Source: Lethocerus indicus (lineage: Eukaryota; Arthropoda; Insecta; Hemiptera; Belostomatidae). Taken from it: a stretch of DNA of 64,000 nt. The first letter of the stretch is position 1, and each line of letters starts with the position of its first letter. This document shows positions 27,064 through 39,337 of this stretch, in pieces. Location: contig JACDQD010000011.1 in NCBI GenBank assembly GCA_019843655.1, positions 9,342,604-9,406,603 on the forward strand, in the 5' to 3' direction. Position numbers and translations under genes: made by a program. The notes under the pieces are model-generated. The model made no database searches and was not told the origin of the DNA. It saw nothing but the letters and a program-made list of their open reading frames with translations.

Positions 27064-28600
27064 TGTGAAAAGGAGTGGAGGCTAAAGCGAGAGGAGGAGA
27101 AGGGGCGAAGAGGGTAGACTAACCCGCAATAAACGTCCCCTCTCTTAAAACCTAAGTCTTAAGCCGGCTCCCTTATCGCACTTAATAGCAGGTTGACCTC
27201 CTGACTATTTTTACTTTCTTTTTTCTTACTCTCAGTTTATTTTTATGATTGAGTACATTCAAAATAAAGAGTTGTCGGAGCCAGAATAAATTCACGGCTG
27301 CTGAATGCAAAAATGCAAGAATCCTGATGAACCACCATCATATGCATTCTAGACCTTAAATAAACGGTTTTTCGTAATGGAGGATGATTTAATCCGTAAT
27401 TAATTTGGATCAACAATTCTCTGTTCATTACAGACTGAAAACGGATATATTGACAGAAGCGTATGTAAAATGATTTCACATATGTCGATACCAGAGGGGA
27501 TTTATCCAAATGGGTTAAAGTAATCACGTATATTCTGTACATGAAACAACAACGCAATATGTTGCCTATAATATGCTATATAATGAAATAGTACATTGTT
27601 CGATCTTCAGTTTGTTTGACTATTTATAGTTATTTGTTTTACTTATTAATAAATAAGATGACTACTATGGTAGTATTAGTAGATTGGTTGTTAGACATGA
27701 ACCTGATGGTTGCCGATGGAGCAATTGGCTAGCGTTATTAGCATAATGCGCGAGAAAATTATAATATTGAGAAAATAAATAGTTCCCGAGAGACGACTAT
27801 TAGTTGTTGTGGTACGATAATTACGCGTAATAAAAGGTGTCTCGGTGCGGCTACTAAAGATTTGTTCGAACAACCTGTCCGGTCTCCGACCGCACAAGAA
27901 AAATATCGATGTCGCTCGATGTAAAAAAGCGCTTTGTTCGTAGGATATTGAGATAATTACTTTCCAATAATCGTTTACAGGCTCGAAGTATTGGGGCAAT
28001 AGCCGGCCCGGCGTTCCCAAGTGTCAATTGAATCCCCTAATTAAAGCAATTGAAGTAATTGCCGAGCTAAGTTCCCGTGGGGGAGAGTTCATATATTTCT
28101 CCTCGGCCGGCTTCATTCCACGGATTCCCGGGAACGGAATAAAAGAAGTCGACTCCGTTTAGCACCGGTTCTTTCTCGAACGCCGAGAGTATCGAGGCTC
28201 GAATACGAGCCTTACTTTTTCTCAGGTTAACTCTGAGTTATCTCCGGCGACCTGATCCGATCTGAAAACGTGAAAAAACCCTCGGCATAAATCCCAGGTA
28301 GGCTGAGCACCGATGCGGATAAATTGGGAATTTGCGACTCCGGGTACATATATTCGGGCATTATCATTTCCGAATAAAGTCAGAGTGAGGTCGTTCTTTG
28401 GGTCAGGATGTAAAAAAACGAGGCCTCCTATACCTGAATTTAAGGTAGTATTAACTTTCTCCTAACGTCAAGTGGATTCCAGCTAACTTATTTTAGTCGC
28501 TATAATTGTTTAAGCTTATTGCGAACGTGAGGCTCAAACTTGTTCTATACTCCTCGGCGGTTTTCTCTTTTTATCCCTGGAGTTACAGAAAATCCCTTAG

Positions 28601-28653
28601 GGGGGCGAAATTTAAAGAGACACGCGATCTAGCCATTCTACCACAGACATTAC
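28601..28653 (-). repeat. tRNA-like A-box remnant
   Basis: The minus strand reads TGTGGTAGAATGGCTAGATC then GCGTGTCTC, with TTTCGCCCCC downstream. This is A-box-like with weak support for a B box. It is not an intact tRNA. Confidence 0.22.
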
Positions 28654-29713
28654 TACACTTCAGTACTCTGTAGGATACGGTCTCAGACATCTCCAGCGTT
28701 ACCCACAATTGATTCAAACCATGAAGCTACGTATTTTCAATGTTTACCTGTCGATATCTGATACCCGATAATACGATTCACGGAGCTTTTTAATCACAAC
28801 TATCTTCCTCGGTATCCTTGTTGAATCCGTGGGAAATTCGATTAAAACTATTTTGTTAATTTCTTAACCAATTTCGACCAAAAACGCGAGTGTTGACAGA
28901 TAACCTTACCTTTCATAATCCAACTGACCCTTGCTAAAATATTTTTTTTTGCAATTTCTAACTCTAAATGTTCGAAACGACCTTGTCGCTGTACAATGAC
29001 CTTTTAAACGGCTGCGATACACATTTCATTTCAGCTTCCTTCTTTGTCAAAAGAGGAAGGCCTTCTTTGGAGGGTAATTCCGGGGACAACTCGCCCCCTT
29101 ATTGAACGTCGGGGTGTTGGGAAGTAAATCAAGGCGTAATTGAACCCCCGGGAACGGCACATATCAGTCGATTCCCTTTGATGCCGTGTTTCGCTCGTTA
29201 TCCAGGACCCGGTGAGGCGTCGGCGGGGGTTCTTATAACGAACGCTCGTAATTCTGAGCGTCTCCGGGTTTTAGTGCGGCCCCCGTTACGAGAGGTAGCC
29301 CCACGGCCCCGACTGCACTCCAAGCGCTATTCATACCTCGGGATTTAAAGCGGTTATAACTACGCTATAAAAAGGCTCCGTGGACAATGTGGGGGCGTGT
29401 TCAGATTAGACGCATGCAGTAGTAGTGCAGCCCTTGCCCTGTTATTCTCTCGAATGGACTTCATACCAAGCAAGATGTCTTCTAGAGATGAGAAAGGGAA
29501 AATAGAGGAGATTAGGAGGCGAATATGCGGAAAATGGTTTTTTCCACCCAAGATCCATTCCAATTTCCGGTTCTAATCAAGTTTTCTCGTAGTAATAATT
29601 CTCGGGAGGATTGCCATGAGGGAATAAATAAATATAATCAAAATTAAATAAATAGTAGGTGTTTCGTTTTATAGTTGTTCCACAGACAACTAACGTTTCC
29701 ACTCTACTGAAGG

Positions 29714-29760
29714 TCTACTGAAGGTGGCTAGCAGCAGAGACCGGTTCAGCAAAAGACCCA
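29714..29760 (+). mobile_element. Short decayed fragment of the palindromic element (hammerhead region)
   Basis: TCTACTGAAGGTGGC, AGCAG, GACCGGTTCAGC and AAAAGACCC follow the order of the hammerhead region of the full copies. Core positions are mutated (CTGAAGG, and GAGACC for GAAACC), so it is a relic. No arms are recognisable beyond about 29760. Confidence 0.5.
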
Positions 29761-31120
29761 ATCACAAATCGTGACTATAAAATCTATTTATACGAGGGAG
29801 GGGCTCTTCAAAGACTGGATCTAACGAATTTAAAAGGGCTGGTGTTAAAAGGCGACCGCGTATTAGCGCTCACTGGACGCCCATAAAACTTGGGCCTCAA
29901 TTACCGGAAAAAAATTGGACCCAACCCAATGTGGATGGGTTTCAAAAACACTGAGCTGCTTTGGCGTTGGTTGGAACCGCGGCTAAATTCGGAACAATAT
30001 TAAAATTACCGTGCGAATAAGATCCCTATCGGGTTGTGGGGGTAATTGGTTCAGAAGAAACCTTTGTTAACTCCAGGCTTTACACAGGAACTGGGATATT
30101 GGGGCAATTGAAACCAGAGAGGCCCTTGTGTAGTATGTTAGGGGATAATTACAATGGCCAAATAATGCCTCAGAGAGCTTAAGCACCCGAATCCACCTAT
30201 ATAGGCAAGTATATGAGTCCAGGCTGCATATAGAACAATATAAAGCTAAACAATTGATGCATTAATTCTGTCCCTATAATGGTTTTAGTGATTTATGATT
30301 CCCTTCTTATTTATACTCTTCTTTATAAGTATTGTACAATCATTATAGCTATAAGTATAATTTCGGTAAGTTTTTTATGTCACTTATTTCTCCCGATAAA
30401 GAAGCCACCCAATGATGACTCGTTTTACGTGAATCTGCCACGTTATAGCGTTATAGCGGCCATAAGCAAGTACTTATACTAAGCACTTGTACTAATTATT
30501 TTCTTATTAAATTATTGTCTTAAAAGTGCATCTGCGTTTCTTTCCTAATCTATTCTTTAATCTAAGTGGAAACACATTTCCTCCACATGAATTCTGATAT
30601 AGCTGCTGTAATATTGTACTCTTATATTATGATTCAGACAAATAAATAGATGAAGCTTATGTGGAGGGGGCTCGAAGCAATAAAGCCCAGTGACCGACCA
30701 CATCCTCCGTATACAACTGTCTGGGAGTTTATAAATGAGGCTCGAGCGAGCCAGAATCGCCCCCGGGTTAATTTGTTCACCTGTTCCCTCGGCACAATTG
30801 AACAGAACCAGGTCCAGAAAGTTTAAGTTTCCTCCGGTCATTACCGTGATAATGTTTGCATTATGAAATATCAAACGGATTGAAAAACACTCCGGAGCAA
30901 TTTAGAGCTTATTCGGAATAAACCTCTATGAAACAGAATGAATGACAAAAAATACATTATACGTGGGGATTAATAATTAAAACAATCACATACTTATTAT
31001 TACAGTTAATTGAAGCCTAAAAGTTTTATTCTTATTATTTTTTGCAAATTAAATAAGGAATAAATATTGTAGTTTTTAACAACTTGATATATGAATGAAG
31101 GAGGCTCTTCAAATATAGAA

Positions 31121-31164
31121 TGCAGACTCGCTCATGCGTTCAATCGCTGAACTACCGGGGAGCC
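31121..31164 (-). repeat. tRNA-like 5' half (A box) remnant
   Basis: The minus strand reads GGCTCCCCGGTAGTTCAGCG, then ATTGAACGCATGAGCGAG, like a tRNA D-arm and anticodon region. No matching B box follows. It may be the head of an old SINE. Confidence 0.3.
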
Positions 31165-32739
31165 TACAGTACTCTAACTTGCCGCTAGATAGCGCACTAA
31201 TTCAGTTATGATACCATTGGAAACATGCAAGTATTTTAGAATTTGAAATTGCTTTTATATATTTGAGGACGTTGGAGAAAATATTTTTTAATTGCCTCTT
31301 ATTTATTGTAATTAATAGTTGATGCCACTGCCTTTTTTTAATTTCAACCGACAATAATCTTTAAGTATATATAATAAATTGAATACATCAGTTCATATTC
31401 TGGCCCATTTTTTTGCCGATATACAAATAGGCAAGGAGGGGATCTTGTATAGCCGGTATACACAACCCAGTTTTCTTTCCTTTTGTCACACTTAATACAT
31501 CACTATACGCCTTTATTATTTAACTAACATAAAATTTGACATGTTTTGATTTTAATTTGATTGTCTTTTTAAATTTTTGTCCTGTCATGTTATATCTTAG
31601 AAAATTTCCCTCCTTGTGTGTAGGTCGACAGTTGGGATCAATTAGTGGAATGTTTAGGACGAGTTTTAAAAATTTTTTTTGTTATTTTGCAGTTTGTTGG
31701 CTTTGAAGTGAAGGAATTAGTCCGTTCCAATCTGTAGCTTCGCACTCTCTATTGTCCGATTACTGAACCAAGTCACGAGTTCTTCGAGTCGCTTCTAGAT
31801 GGCGTTGAATTTTGGTTTTCTCAGAATTTCAACTGCATTTTATATTTTTAATAGTAATTAACATTTCGATGTAAATTCTGCGTACAAATGCTTGGTATTG
31901 TACTTAATATTAAACCTGTTTGCCCTGTTGTAAACCTTCATCTCTAGCATTAATTGTGATTTAATTTAATAATTGGGAATGCATCCCAACAATATTTACG
32001 GTGGTAGTAATATGACCAGGGTCGCTAGACCCATAGCCCGGTTCCCCTCAGGGAGAGAAAATGTCGAGAGCGATTATATTCAAAACTGTTCAAACTTGGA
32101 TTGAAAGAAAATAATTTATGCAAATCCTCGGTTTATCATTCCGGAATGCATTCCGGGTCTCTCCCTTTCAGTCCACCAGTTGCATCCGTTCCGTTCCTGA
32201 GTACGGAGGCCGTAAAAATCGTGTCCCTGAACGAGTGGGCTGGATCGTAAACGGAGCCAATAAAATCCACAGTTCAGAATCCTCTTTTATTTCCTCCCGA
32301 TCGCCTTCTTCCATTCAATAATACTCTCCTTTAGTCTAAACCCAGTTTAAACCGCCTCGAATGCCCAGCGTTCGACTCCATTGTTCAGCGGCTCGAGGAA
32401 ATCCGGAACTGGGATTTGGTTTGTTCATTTTATTGACACGAAATCTGACCAAATTCTGTTAATGTAGGACATCGTATATTGAAGAAATTTCGTTGCAACA
32501 TTATCTTTAAACACCAAGTCATCGTTATCAACAAAAAATTGGCTTTTTATCACTACTCTCTGATAGAATCGCTTTGTAATATTACAACAGAACTATCAGG
32601 GAAACATTAGCAATCTTCTGATAAATAACTAACATATATTAACAGGAATTGGTTAAATACAATATCCTGTTATCAATTTAGTTTCTAGTACACTGCAGTG
32701 TTTTAATGAAATTGTGAACTAGTGATACTTATTTTTAAA

Positions 32740-32769
32740 ATATTTTTTTCTTTTTTGTTTCAGGTAAGC
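32740..32769 (+). other. Recursive splice site (ratchet point) candidate 2
   Basis: A long T-rich tract (32740-32760) ends in TTTTTTGTTTCAG at 32763 and is followed directly by GTAAGC (32764-32769). A second donor, GTAAGT, follows at 32828, leaving a potential 64-nt recursive exon. The last bases before the second donor (AATATCAT) recur in the corresponding 30-nt segment of candidate 1. It lies 19.3 kb from candidate 1 on the same strand as the transporter exon. Confidence 0.6.
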
Positions 32770-35767
32770 GATGCTTTCTTACATAGTTCTTCCTCCCTAC
32801 TGAGGTATATACTTGGACAAATATCATGTAAGTTTGAAAATCGACAATATCTATATTTAATTCATTGAAAGTATACTTTTTCCTAATGACTTTATTTCGC
32901 TATTTCACACGACGACAATTTGGACAGGGTAATCATCGAACGTATCTAATAGTTTCACTTAGTTCTTCTCAGTTGGGGTTTAAAACATAGTTTCAGTTTC
33001 ATCCAGCTCAGATTCGGCTTGATCACAGTTTGGGGAAAAAGGTTGGGAAACTCTTGTTGGAACCAGAAGGGGGGGGGGCTCACTTTGTGATGGTGGGGTG
33101 AGGGGTGGTGCGTGCTTTGAACTTAAGTCTGCTACGGAATAACAGGAAGGGGCTAAGTAGCGAGAGTTACCCACTTTTAGAAGCAACTTCGAATTTTAGT
33201 TCCATTTAAAGCAGTTCCTTTTGTACCGATAAGCAATTTATTTTGGCCCCAGTGGTAGATTCCTAGTGAAAAAAGACTTATAAATAGGTAATAAATTAAG
33301 TGGTAAACATTAATTTATAATACATAGCAATAATAATTACCATACATAATACATAATAACAAAAAATAATGCCTATCGATCAATTTCTATAAAGCGTGTT
33401 CATAAGTATAAATTGATTACATAAATAGGTGAATTAATTGTAATTCATGATGAGATTCTTGCTTACTCTTGATGTCCACCGTCAATAATACTATTTTTAC
33501 CGCATTATTTTAGTTGTTTTGCCTATTCCATCCGTAAAATAAATTGAATAAACAGTTGCAGCGTTAATACGAATTTCGTGTTGTTCGATAGACTAAAAGC
33601 TTGTTTTCTCCTATTTGTGCCGCGTGTTTTTTGGGGAAGATGCCCCTCCCCCCCACCACCCCCGTTGTCTCTCGGGTGCAGCGGGGTGAAATAAATTGTG
33701 AAAGCGCCCGGGGGATCGAATCCGATTCCTCTATTTTGGATGCTTTCGCGACAATGACATATTGTTCCGCCGTTCGGAGTTGTGTGTGTCTACTGTCTCT
33801 GGCCGAAAAAGCCGGTGGCTCGATCCGGATTTCGGCCAGGATTTATCTATCCCGCCCGTTATACGGAAATTCTGGTTTCTGAACCGCGGACCCTGTGTAC
33901 ACTATTCCGGCTGTCTCTAATACCATTTCATTTAAAACGTCGCCTAATTCCTCTCACCTCTCGCTGACGTTTCGGACGTGGATATTATTCTGAAATTTAA
34001 TGCTTTTGGTTCTTCCGCCAGTTTTTGCTTCTTCAGTTAAACTGCAATAAAACTGTTAAATAAATTAGCAATAGTGGAGTCATAATTTTGATCAACAGCA
34101 TGCTTAGGTGCATCACTATATTCTGCGGTTTGATCTTTTGCCGGTCCTAAGCCCAGACTTGGGGGCTAAAAGGACACCGAGGTCCTTTCTCCTGGGTTGA
34201 TCTTTAGACGCATATAAATCGGAGTTATAAATATCCTTTAATTTGAAATTCTGGGATTCAATATAAAACTGTGTTCATCTCTTATAAGCATAATGGGGCG
34301 GGGAATGGTCCAAATAGCGTGTGCCCGACGTGACAAACAGAAAAGTGCAACGCCCGTTCGTGGAAAAACCGGGCGGACGATAAATTAGCGATGCGCCCAG
34401 TTCCACGAAAAGTTTTTCTCGGAGAAAGAAAAACGGAGCTTTTCCCTCTGTTAGGGAAAACAAGTTTTATTCCCCCGCTGTACTTACTTACTTACCCGGT
34501 TGGTCGCCTTACTTAGTTCCTTGGCCGAGTTGGCGTCTGCACCCCGGAGGCCTCACGTTCAGCCGGTACACCGGAAGCCGGAAGGTTGTGGGGGCCCGAG
34601 CCCGTGCAAATAAGAGTCGGAAACTCGTTTCGTACGTTGACGTGGCTTAACAAAAGTACGTTCCTATGTCTGGCAGCTCGTCAGCCGAGCGGTCGTAGCT
34701 CCCAGAAATAGCCCGTCCAAACGTTCCGACTCGTTTCACTTTTCATTCCATCAATCCGAGATGGCACTGTTCCCGCATTCGTCAAGGGACATGGCTCCGA
34801 AATGTACCTATAACGAATTTTCGCGAGGACGGCAAGAATAAATTCAGGACGAAGAGGAAGTAAATTAGCGCGGACATTCACATTTAAGTCATCCTGGCTA
34901 TTATATGAACTATTAAACAGAGCCGATTTTTACTGTTAATGCTTTCACAACAGGCCTGTTGATTCAGTATTCCCTTAATATACCTTATGTTGTTTAGATA
35001 ATTAACTCTCTCCACCTCTAGTCTGGTTTGGGCTTCTTCAGTATCCCATACATGCAGTGTTATTATCCAGATTGCTACTTAACTAGACAGCGGAGTGAGT
35101 TTCTAGGATATACCATTTAATTTCTTCTGTTTTTACTGCCAATGAAATATCTTCCCATTTTATGCAAAAACTGGTTAATCTCTCGTAGTATACTGATGTT
35201 TTTTTTGTAAAATTATCAAAATTTTCGCATAATCTCCAACGTATGAATATCGTCTGAGGACTTTTTATTTGTCTACAAACCGTTGCCTACTGTTTTGAGT
35301 TCTGTCTCAACTTTAAGTCGGAGTGATACGGAATCGACGACTCGAAGCAGTTTCCCGTAAGGTGTTGTGTCCCTCTTGCGCTTTCCCGGGGCCAAGGAAA
35401 GCTGCTGGGCGGGAGCGGAAGATTGCAACCGCGATAAATCTCAAATTGCCCGGTCCCGCTTTATCTCTCCCGGCGGCCCGAGCACTGGCTTGCACTCTAC
35501 TAGGACTCGAACCACAGTAAATTTCCGCCCTTAAGAGAGCGCCTGGAGGAATTCTCGAGCGCCGTCCGCTATCTTCTTTCTGTTGGAAAAGTGCAGTCGC
35601 ACTGTCGGTCGCCCGACGGGTAACACTGCCCTACATAAGTATTCTTTTGTCCGGAAATATTTTCGACTGGGTTCAGAATCAAATGAGGTTGAGAACACAA
35701 CATGTAATGTACTTACTACAAGGTTGGCAGCAGAAAGAATAGGTAGACTTGAATAAAACCCTAAGTT

Positions 35768-35855
35768 ACCGTAGATTCCGTGTGTTTCTGTATCCTCTCG
35801 CTGCTTTGGTCTGAAGATGGCGAGCAGCGAAACCGGTCTACCAAAACCTCAAGCG
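35768..35855 (+). mobile_element. Internally deleted fragment of the palindromic element with an intact hammerhead core
   Basis: ACCGTAGATT-like sequence, TGTGTTTCTG and CCTCTCGCTG of one arm run straight into CTGAAGATGGCGAGCAG, GAAACCGGTC and TACCAAAACC of the other arm, so the middle of the element is missing. The fused copy keeps CTGAAGA (35811-35817), GAA (35829-35831), ACCGGT and a C at the cleavage position (35838). TTTGGT before the core can pair with ACCAAA after the cleavage site if one U is unpaired, giving a new stem I. It lies beside a tRNA-like sequence at 35890-35940. Confidence 0.65.
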
Positions 35856-35889
35856 AATGTTATATGAAGTCTATATTGGAATTAGAATA

Positions 35890-35940
35890 GGCCACCCGGA
35901 CTGGAACCTAGGTCAGTTCTCTAAACACTAAACTGAGGGA
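35890..35940 (-). repeat. tRNA-derived SINE-like remnant
   Basis: On the minus strand, CTCAGTTTAGTGTTTAGAG resembles an RNA polymerase III A box, and about 17 nt later GGTTCCAGTCCGGG resembles a B box. The spacing is tRNA-like, but T-arm pairing and a full cloverleaf are poor. It lies about 35 bp from an element fragment ending near 35855. Confidence 0.35.
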
Positions 35941-36115
35941 CTTTTTTTTGTAGAATGATTTTTAGGGACATTCAACCGCGCTCTCAAAAAGACTAGATCG
36001 GGACCCTCGGTGTTCCCTCGGGAATATTAAAACACAGGGGACTTAATCCCCGATTGAGACGTCACAAGTCGATACTGGGGACAAGGAACGTTGTATAATG
36101 AGCAAGTCGATTCGA

Positions 36116-36135
36116 AAGAGAGAGAGAGAGAGAGA
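36116..36135. repeat. (AG)n tract
   Basis: Ten AG units, followed by CCC. Confidence 0.9.
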
Positions 36136-36237
36136 CCCGCCAATACATAATGAGAGCAATTAGAGGGCCCGAGGTGGCAGGAAACGGGTAGGCGGACCAG
36201 CCCTACTCGGCCTACGCCGGTGAATTATGCGCGAGTG

Positions 36238-36258
36238 GTCACAGTCACAGTCACAGTC
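36238..36258. repeat. Short tandem hexamer (TCACAG)3
   Basis: Three consecutive TCACAG units followed by TCTC. Confidence 0.85.
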
Positions 36259-39200
36259 TCTTCTAGACCATTGTTTACTCGAACACATTCCTCCGACTGG
36301 CCTCTTATACACTTCTGTCGTTTATGGTTTTATGAAATGGCAGACCACCTGAGTTCTTAATTGCACAACTCGCCAGAAAGTTTTCGTCCGCTGACGAAAC
36401 AGGTTGAGGAGTACCGCGTAATAAATTAGTGTATTTCCGCGACCAGAACTTGAACTATCACTAACTTCCGGTGGTTTCGCGTAATACTGTTAGAAAGACC
36501 TCGGTTGGCCCCAGAGAATTTTTCCTCTGTTATCGAAACCGCTTGAGCGAGTTCCAGTGGAAGGGTCTTTACAATAAAAACTTGTATCTCGTAGACAATA
36601 AAATGAAAAATATTGGTTCAACTGCCCAAGATTTTGATTATAAGATGTCAAATTTTGTCATTCGATCGATGAGAATTGTAAACTTGTTATTATTGGAAGC
36701 AAATATTGTAAACCGTCGGTAAAAATCGACTTGAAAATAGACATCAGACATGAACGTAGGGAGGACTCAGTGGGTAGAAACGCCTCGTCGGACAGCGTAG
36801 AAATACGCCGAATTGACATTGCGCCTCTATCTAACGGATAAAATAAGCTCTTCATTTCTGAGAGACACTCCGCGTATGTTTTATACTGGGAATTAATTAG
36901 CGGCCAATGGGCGTGGGCTTTCACGACCGCCGCTCGAATGCCGTCCGCGTTCGCGTCCCCGGGGTCCCCTCTGCCTTGTTACTATTTGAATTGTTAATAC
37001 ACGATATCTGAATAAGCTTGCAATGCAGCTTGAAAGGGTAGGACCTAAGGCTTAGACTTAATTGCCGGCCTATGAACGGATAGGAGTGCGGAGTTGTTTA
37101 ACTCTGAGCATAATTAAACGTCCCCGACAATTAGATCTGAGTTGCGACTATCCGAAGACCAATTAAAGTTAAGCAACTCCTAATAATATATCTATTTTCG
37201 ATGACTATCTGGGCACAATTGAACGATTGAGCCTTTTTGTAAGGCCCTATAAATACGGGAAAGGAAATTGTCACAAAATAATATTTTTTCCGCAAGGACC
37301 TTTTCTAGTTTAATTCCGGGAATCACAAGGGTGACAAACTTCCGAATGTATTTCCATTATTTTTAATCGTAATAATTACACTTATCCTGGTTGAAATCTG
37401 TTGCTAATATTTTCTGTATAGATCGGATTAGATGAACTGATCAGACCACATTCCACACCAGGTAGTGGAGTGTCTCTAATCTCCATAGGAATAAGAACCC
37501 GGGACCGTCCTTTAGTAATATCATACCCCGTATCCCTATTGGAGTTGTTATTTTTTACATTTATGTATGTCTATTTTTCCATTCTTATCCTGTCGGGTAC
37601 TCTATTTTGATAGAATTTTCGTTTCTTCCAAATGTATTCCGTGTCAGTGCATTTAAGTGGCCGCTTGGTAATTCAGCCAACTGTCGATAACACAATAGAA
37701 GGTGTAATTTATTTCTAGTCGCGTGGTACGATAAATAACATTGTCTCAGGTCAGTCGCAGGTGGGCGTTTAATTTAGCGTAAAGTGGCCGCACAAGTGTT
37801 TATGTCTTATTAACAATATGAAACTCACAGCTTGTTCGATCGTGTTCTGTCGCGCCTGCCTCGACAATCTCGGATAGATCTACTCGCTTCTGAACTATAA
37901 CCCAGAAGCAAGAATGTCGCAACCTGTAAACTTTCTTGAGTTTTAAAACCATTGCAGCGTCTACACTCCAAGAAAAATGTATATTTGACTTTCTGAAAAA
38001 AGTATTTCAGCCTCACAGATTCAAAAACTTTACATAATATTTCTATATTAAATATATTTATCAGAGGCTGGTAAATACTGCTCGCTTATGCGTACCTTAC
38101 ATAGCATACATCCATGCCTGCCGGCGAGCCATTTATATACATGAATATTAGGTCTCAATATAATTTTATTGCGTAAAATTTTGGTATGGTAATCTGAAAA
38201 GTTGCAATAATAAAAACCCAGATTACATTAAATTTTGTATTGGGTATGGAATATTCACACTTAGAAGCGGCCAAATTTCCAAAGAAAATGAGGTCTAATT
38301 ATGTCAAAGAGTTGTTTAATTGTAAAAATAGTGACATACAGGATATAATTTATATGATGAACTAGAACTGAAATGACGTTAACGTCCGGTGTCAGGTCTA
38401 ATTCTTATCGATACCGCCGTAAAACTCGAGCAATCGTCGGTGTAATGTTGGCCGAACACATGGTCGCTATCGGAAAACGATCTGGGGGGCCCTTCACGAG
38501 CCATTGATTCCCTGACGGCCATTTCGGGAGGGATAACTGATGACGTCGGACGGTCCGGAGGGCCCCGATTAACGGTGTGCCGGAAACGCGGGCGCTACTG
38601 CGTCGCGACGCCCCCGCCTCGTCCCTGTCACGGACAATTAAACGCCCGTCGGTCACTGACCTACGACAACCCCCCTATTAATAACCCCTCTTCGTTTCAA
38701 CGACACTGCAGATCGGTTCGTTGCCGATTTGGGTATACGAAGAGAATTTGTGCGTGGAAGATCGTGCATGAAAAGTTGGACGCAAAGCGAAAGCGTCTCG
38801 GATGTCAGATAGGCGCGAGAATGTGGAAAACGCATGTTAATACACAAGTAGTATACTACCAAGAAACCTTGTATTGTGTTGGGACAGGTATAGGGTGCAT
38901 TGCTCGGAAACGTGGAGAGTAGTAGATAGATTTTAATTTTCTAATATCATAAAAATATCCCCGGGAGCTACCGGTTGCTTTCAATCGACGGTTTGCACAT
39001 GAGGTTGTTGTTGATTTTATATTTCTTCTGTTCGCAATTTTAATTTTACAAAAAACAGGACTATGTTTTCGAACGGTTATTTGAAATTTTCACGTTGCGC
39101 CCGTTGCATCGGTACGATTTTAAATAAAATCGACATCCTTTTTTTGTATTTTGAATGAAATCCGACTATCGGCGACGGTTACTTTCGCCGATGGCCAATC

Positions 39201-39302
39201 AAGCAAAATTGTACGAGCCATTCCAACATATTTCCCGACGGGTCCCCGAACCAGAAAGAAGCGGGAACTTTCCGGTTCCGATCTTCACAGAGGAAAAACC
39301 AA

Positions 39303-39337
39303 TCTCTCTCTCTTTCTCCCTCTCTCTCTCTCTTTCT
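39303..39337. repeat. (TC)n tract
   Basis: TC run with TTTC and CCC interruptions. Confidence 0.9.

Larger units (their letters stand above)
13470..32735. other. Non-coding stretch between the two ratchet candidates
   Basis: If both ratchet sites are real this is a single 19.3-kb intron segment on the + strand. It holds GC-rich islands (for example 19880-20110, 20640-20900, 22850-23060, 25590-25910), element fragments at 23262 and 29714, tRNA-like remnants and simple repeats. Frames of up to 137 codons occur in the islands but lack recognisable domains and are within chance expectation. Confidence 0.55.

Noticed and set aside
29366..29375. TATA-box-like sequences (29366, 20035, 41452)
   Set aside because: Isolated TATA boxes without a downstream transcript, initiator or coding exon; common by chance in AT-rich DNA.
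35500..35516. Perfect B-box-like GGTTCGAGTCC on the minus strand
   Set aside because: No A box at the right distance and the T stem does not pair; not a tRNA gene.
90..36429. Recurrent ATAAATTAG-type motif in GC-rich surroundings (for example 90, 3684, 34380, 36421)
   Set aside because: At this AT content the 7-mer ATAAATT is expected roughly a dozen times per strand, so enrichment is not shown. A shuffled-background count would be needed.
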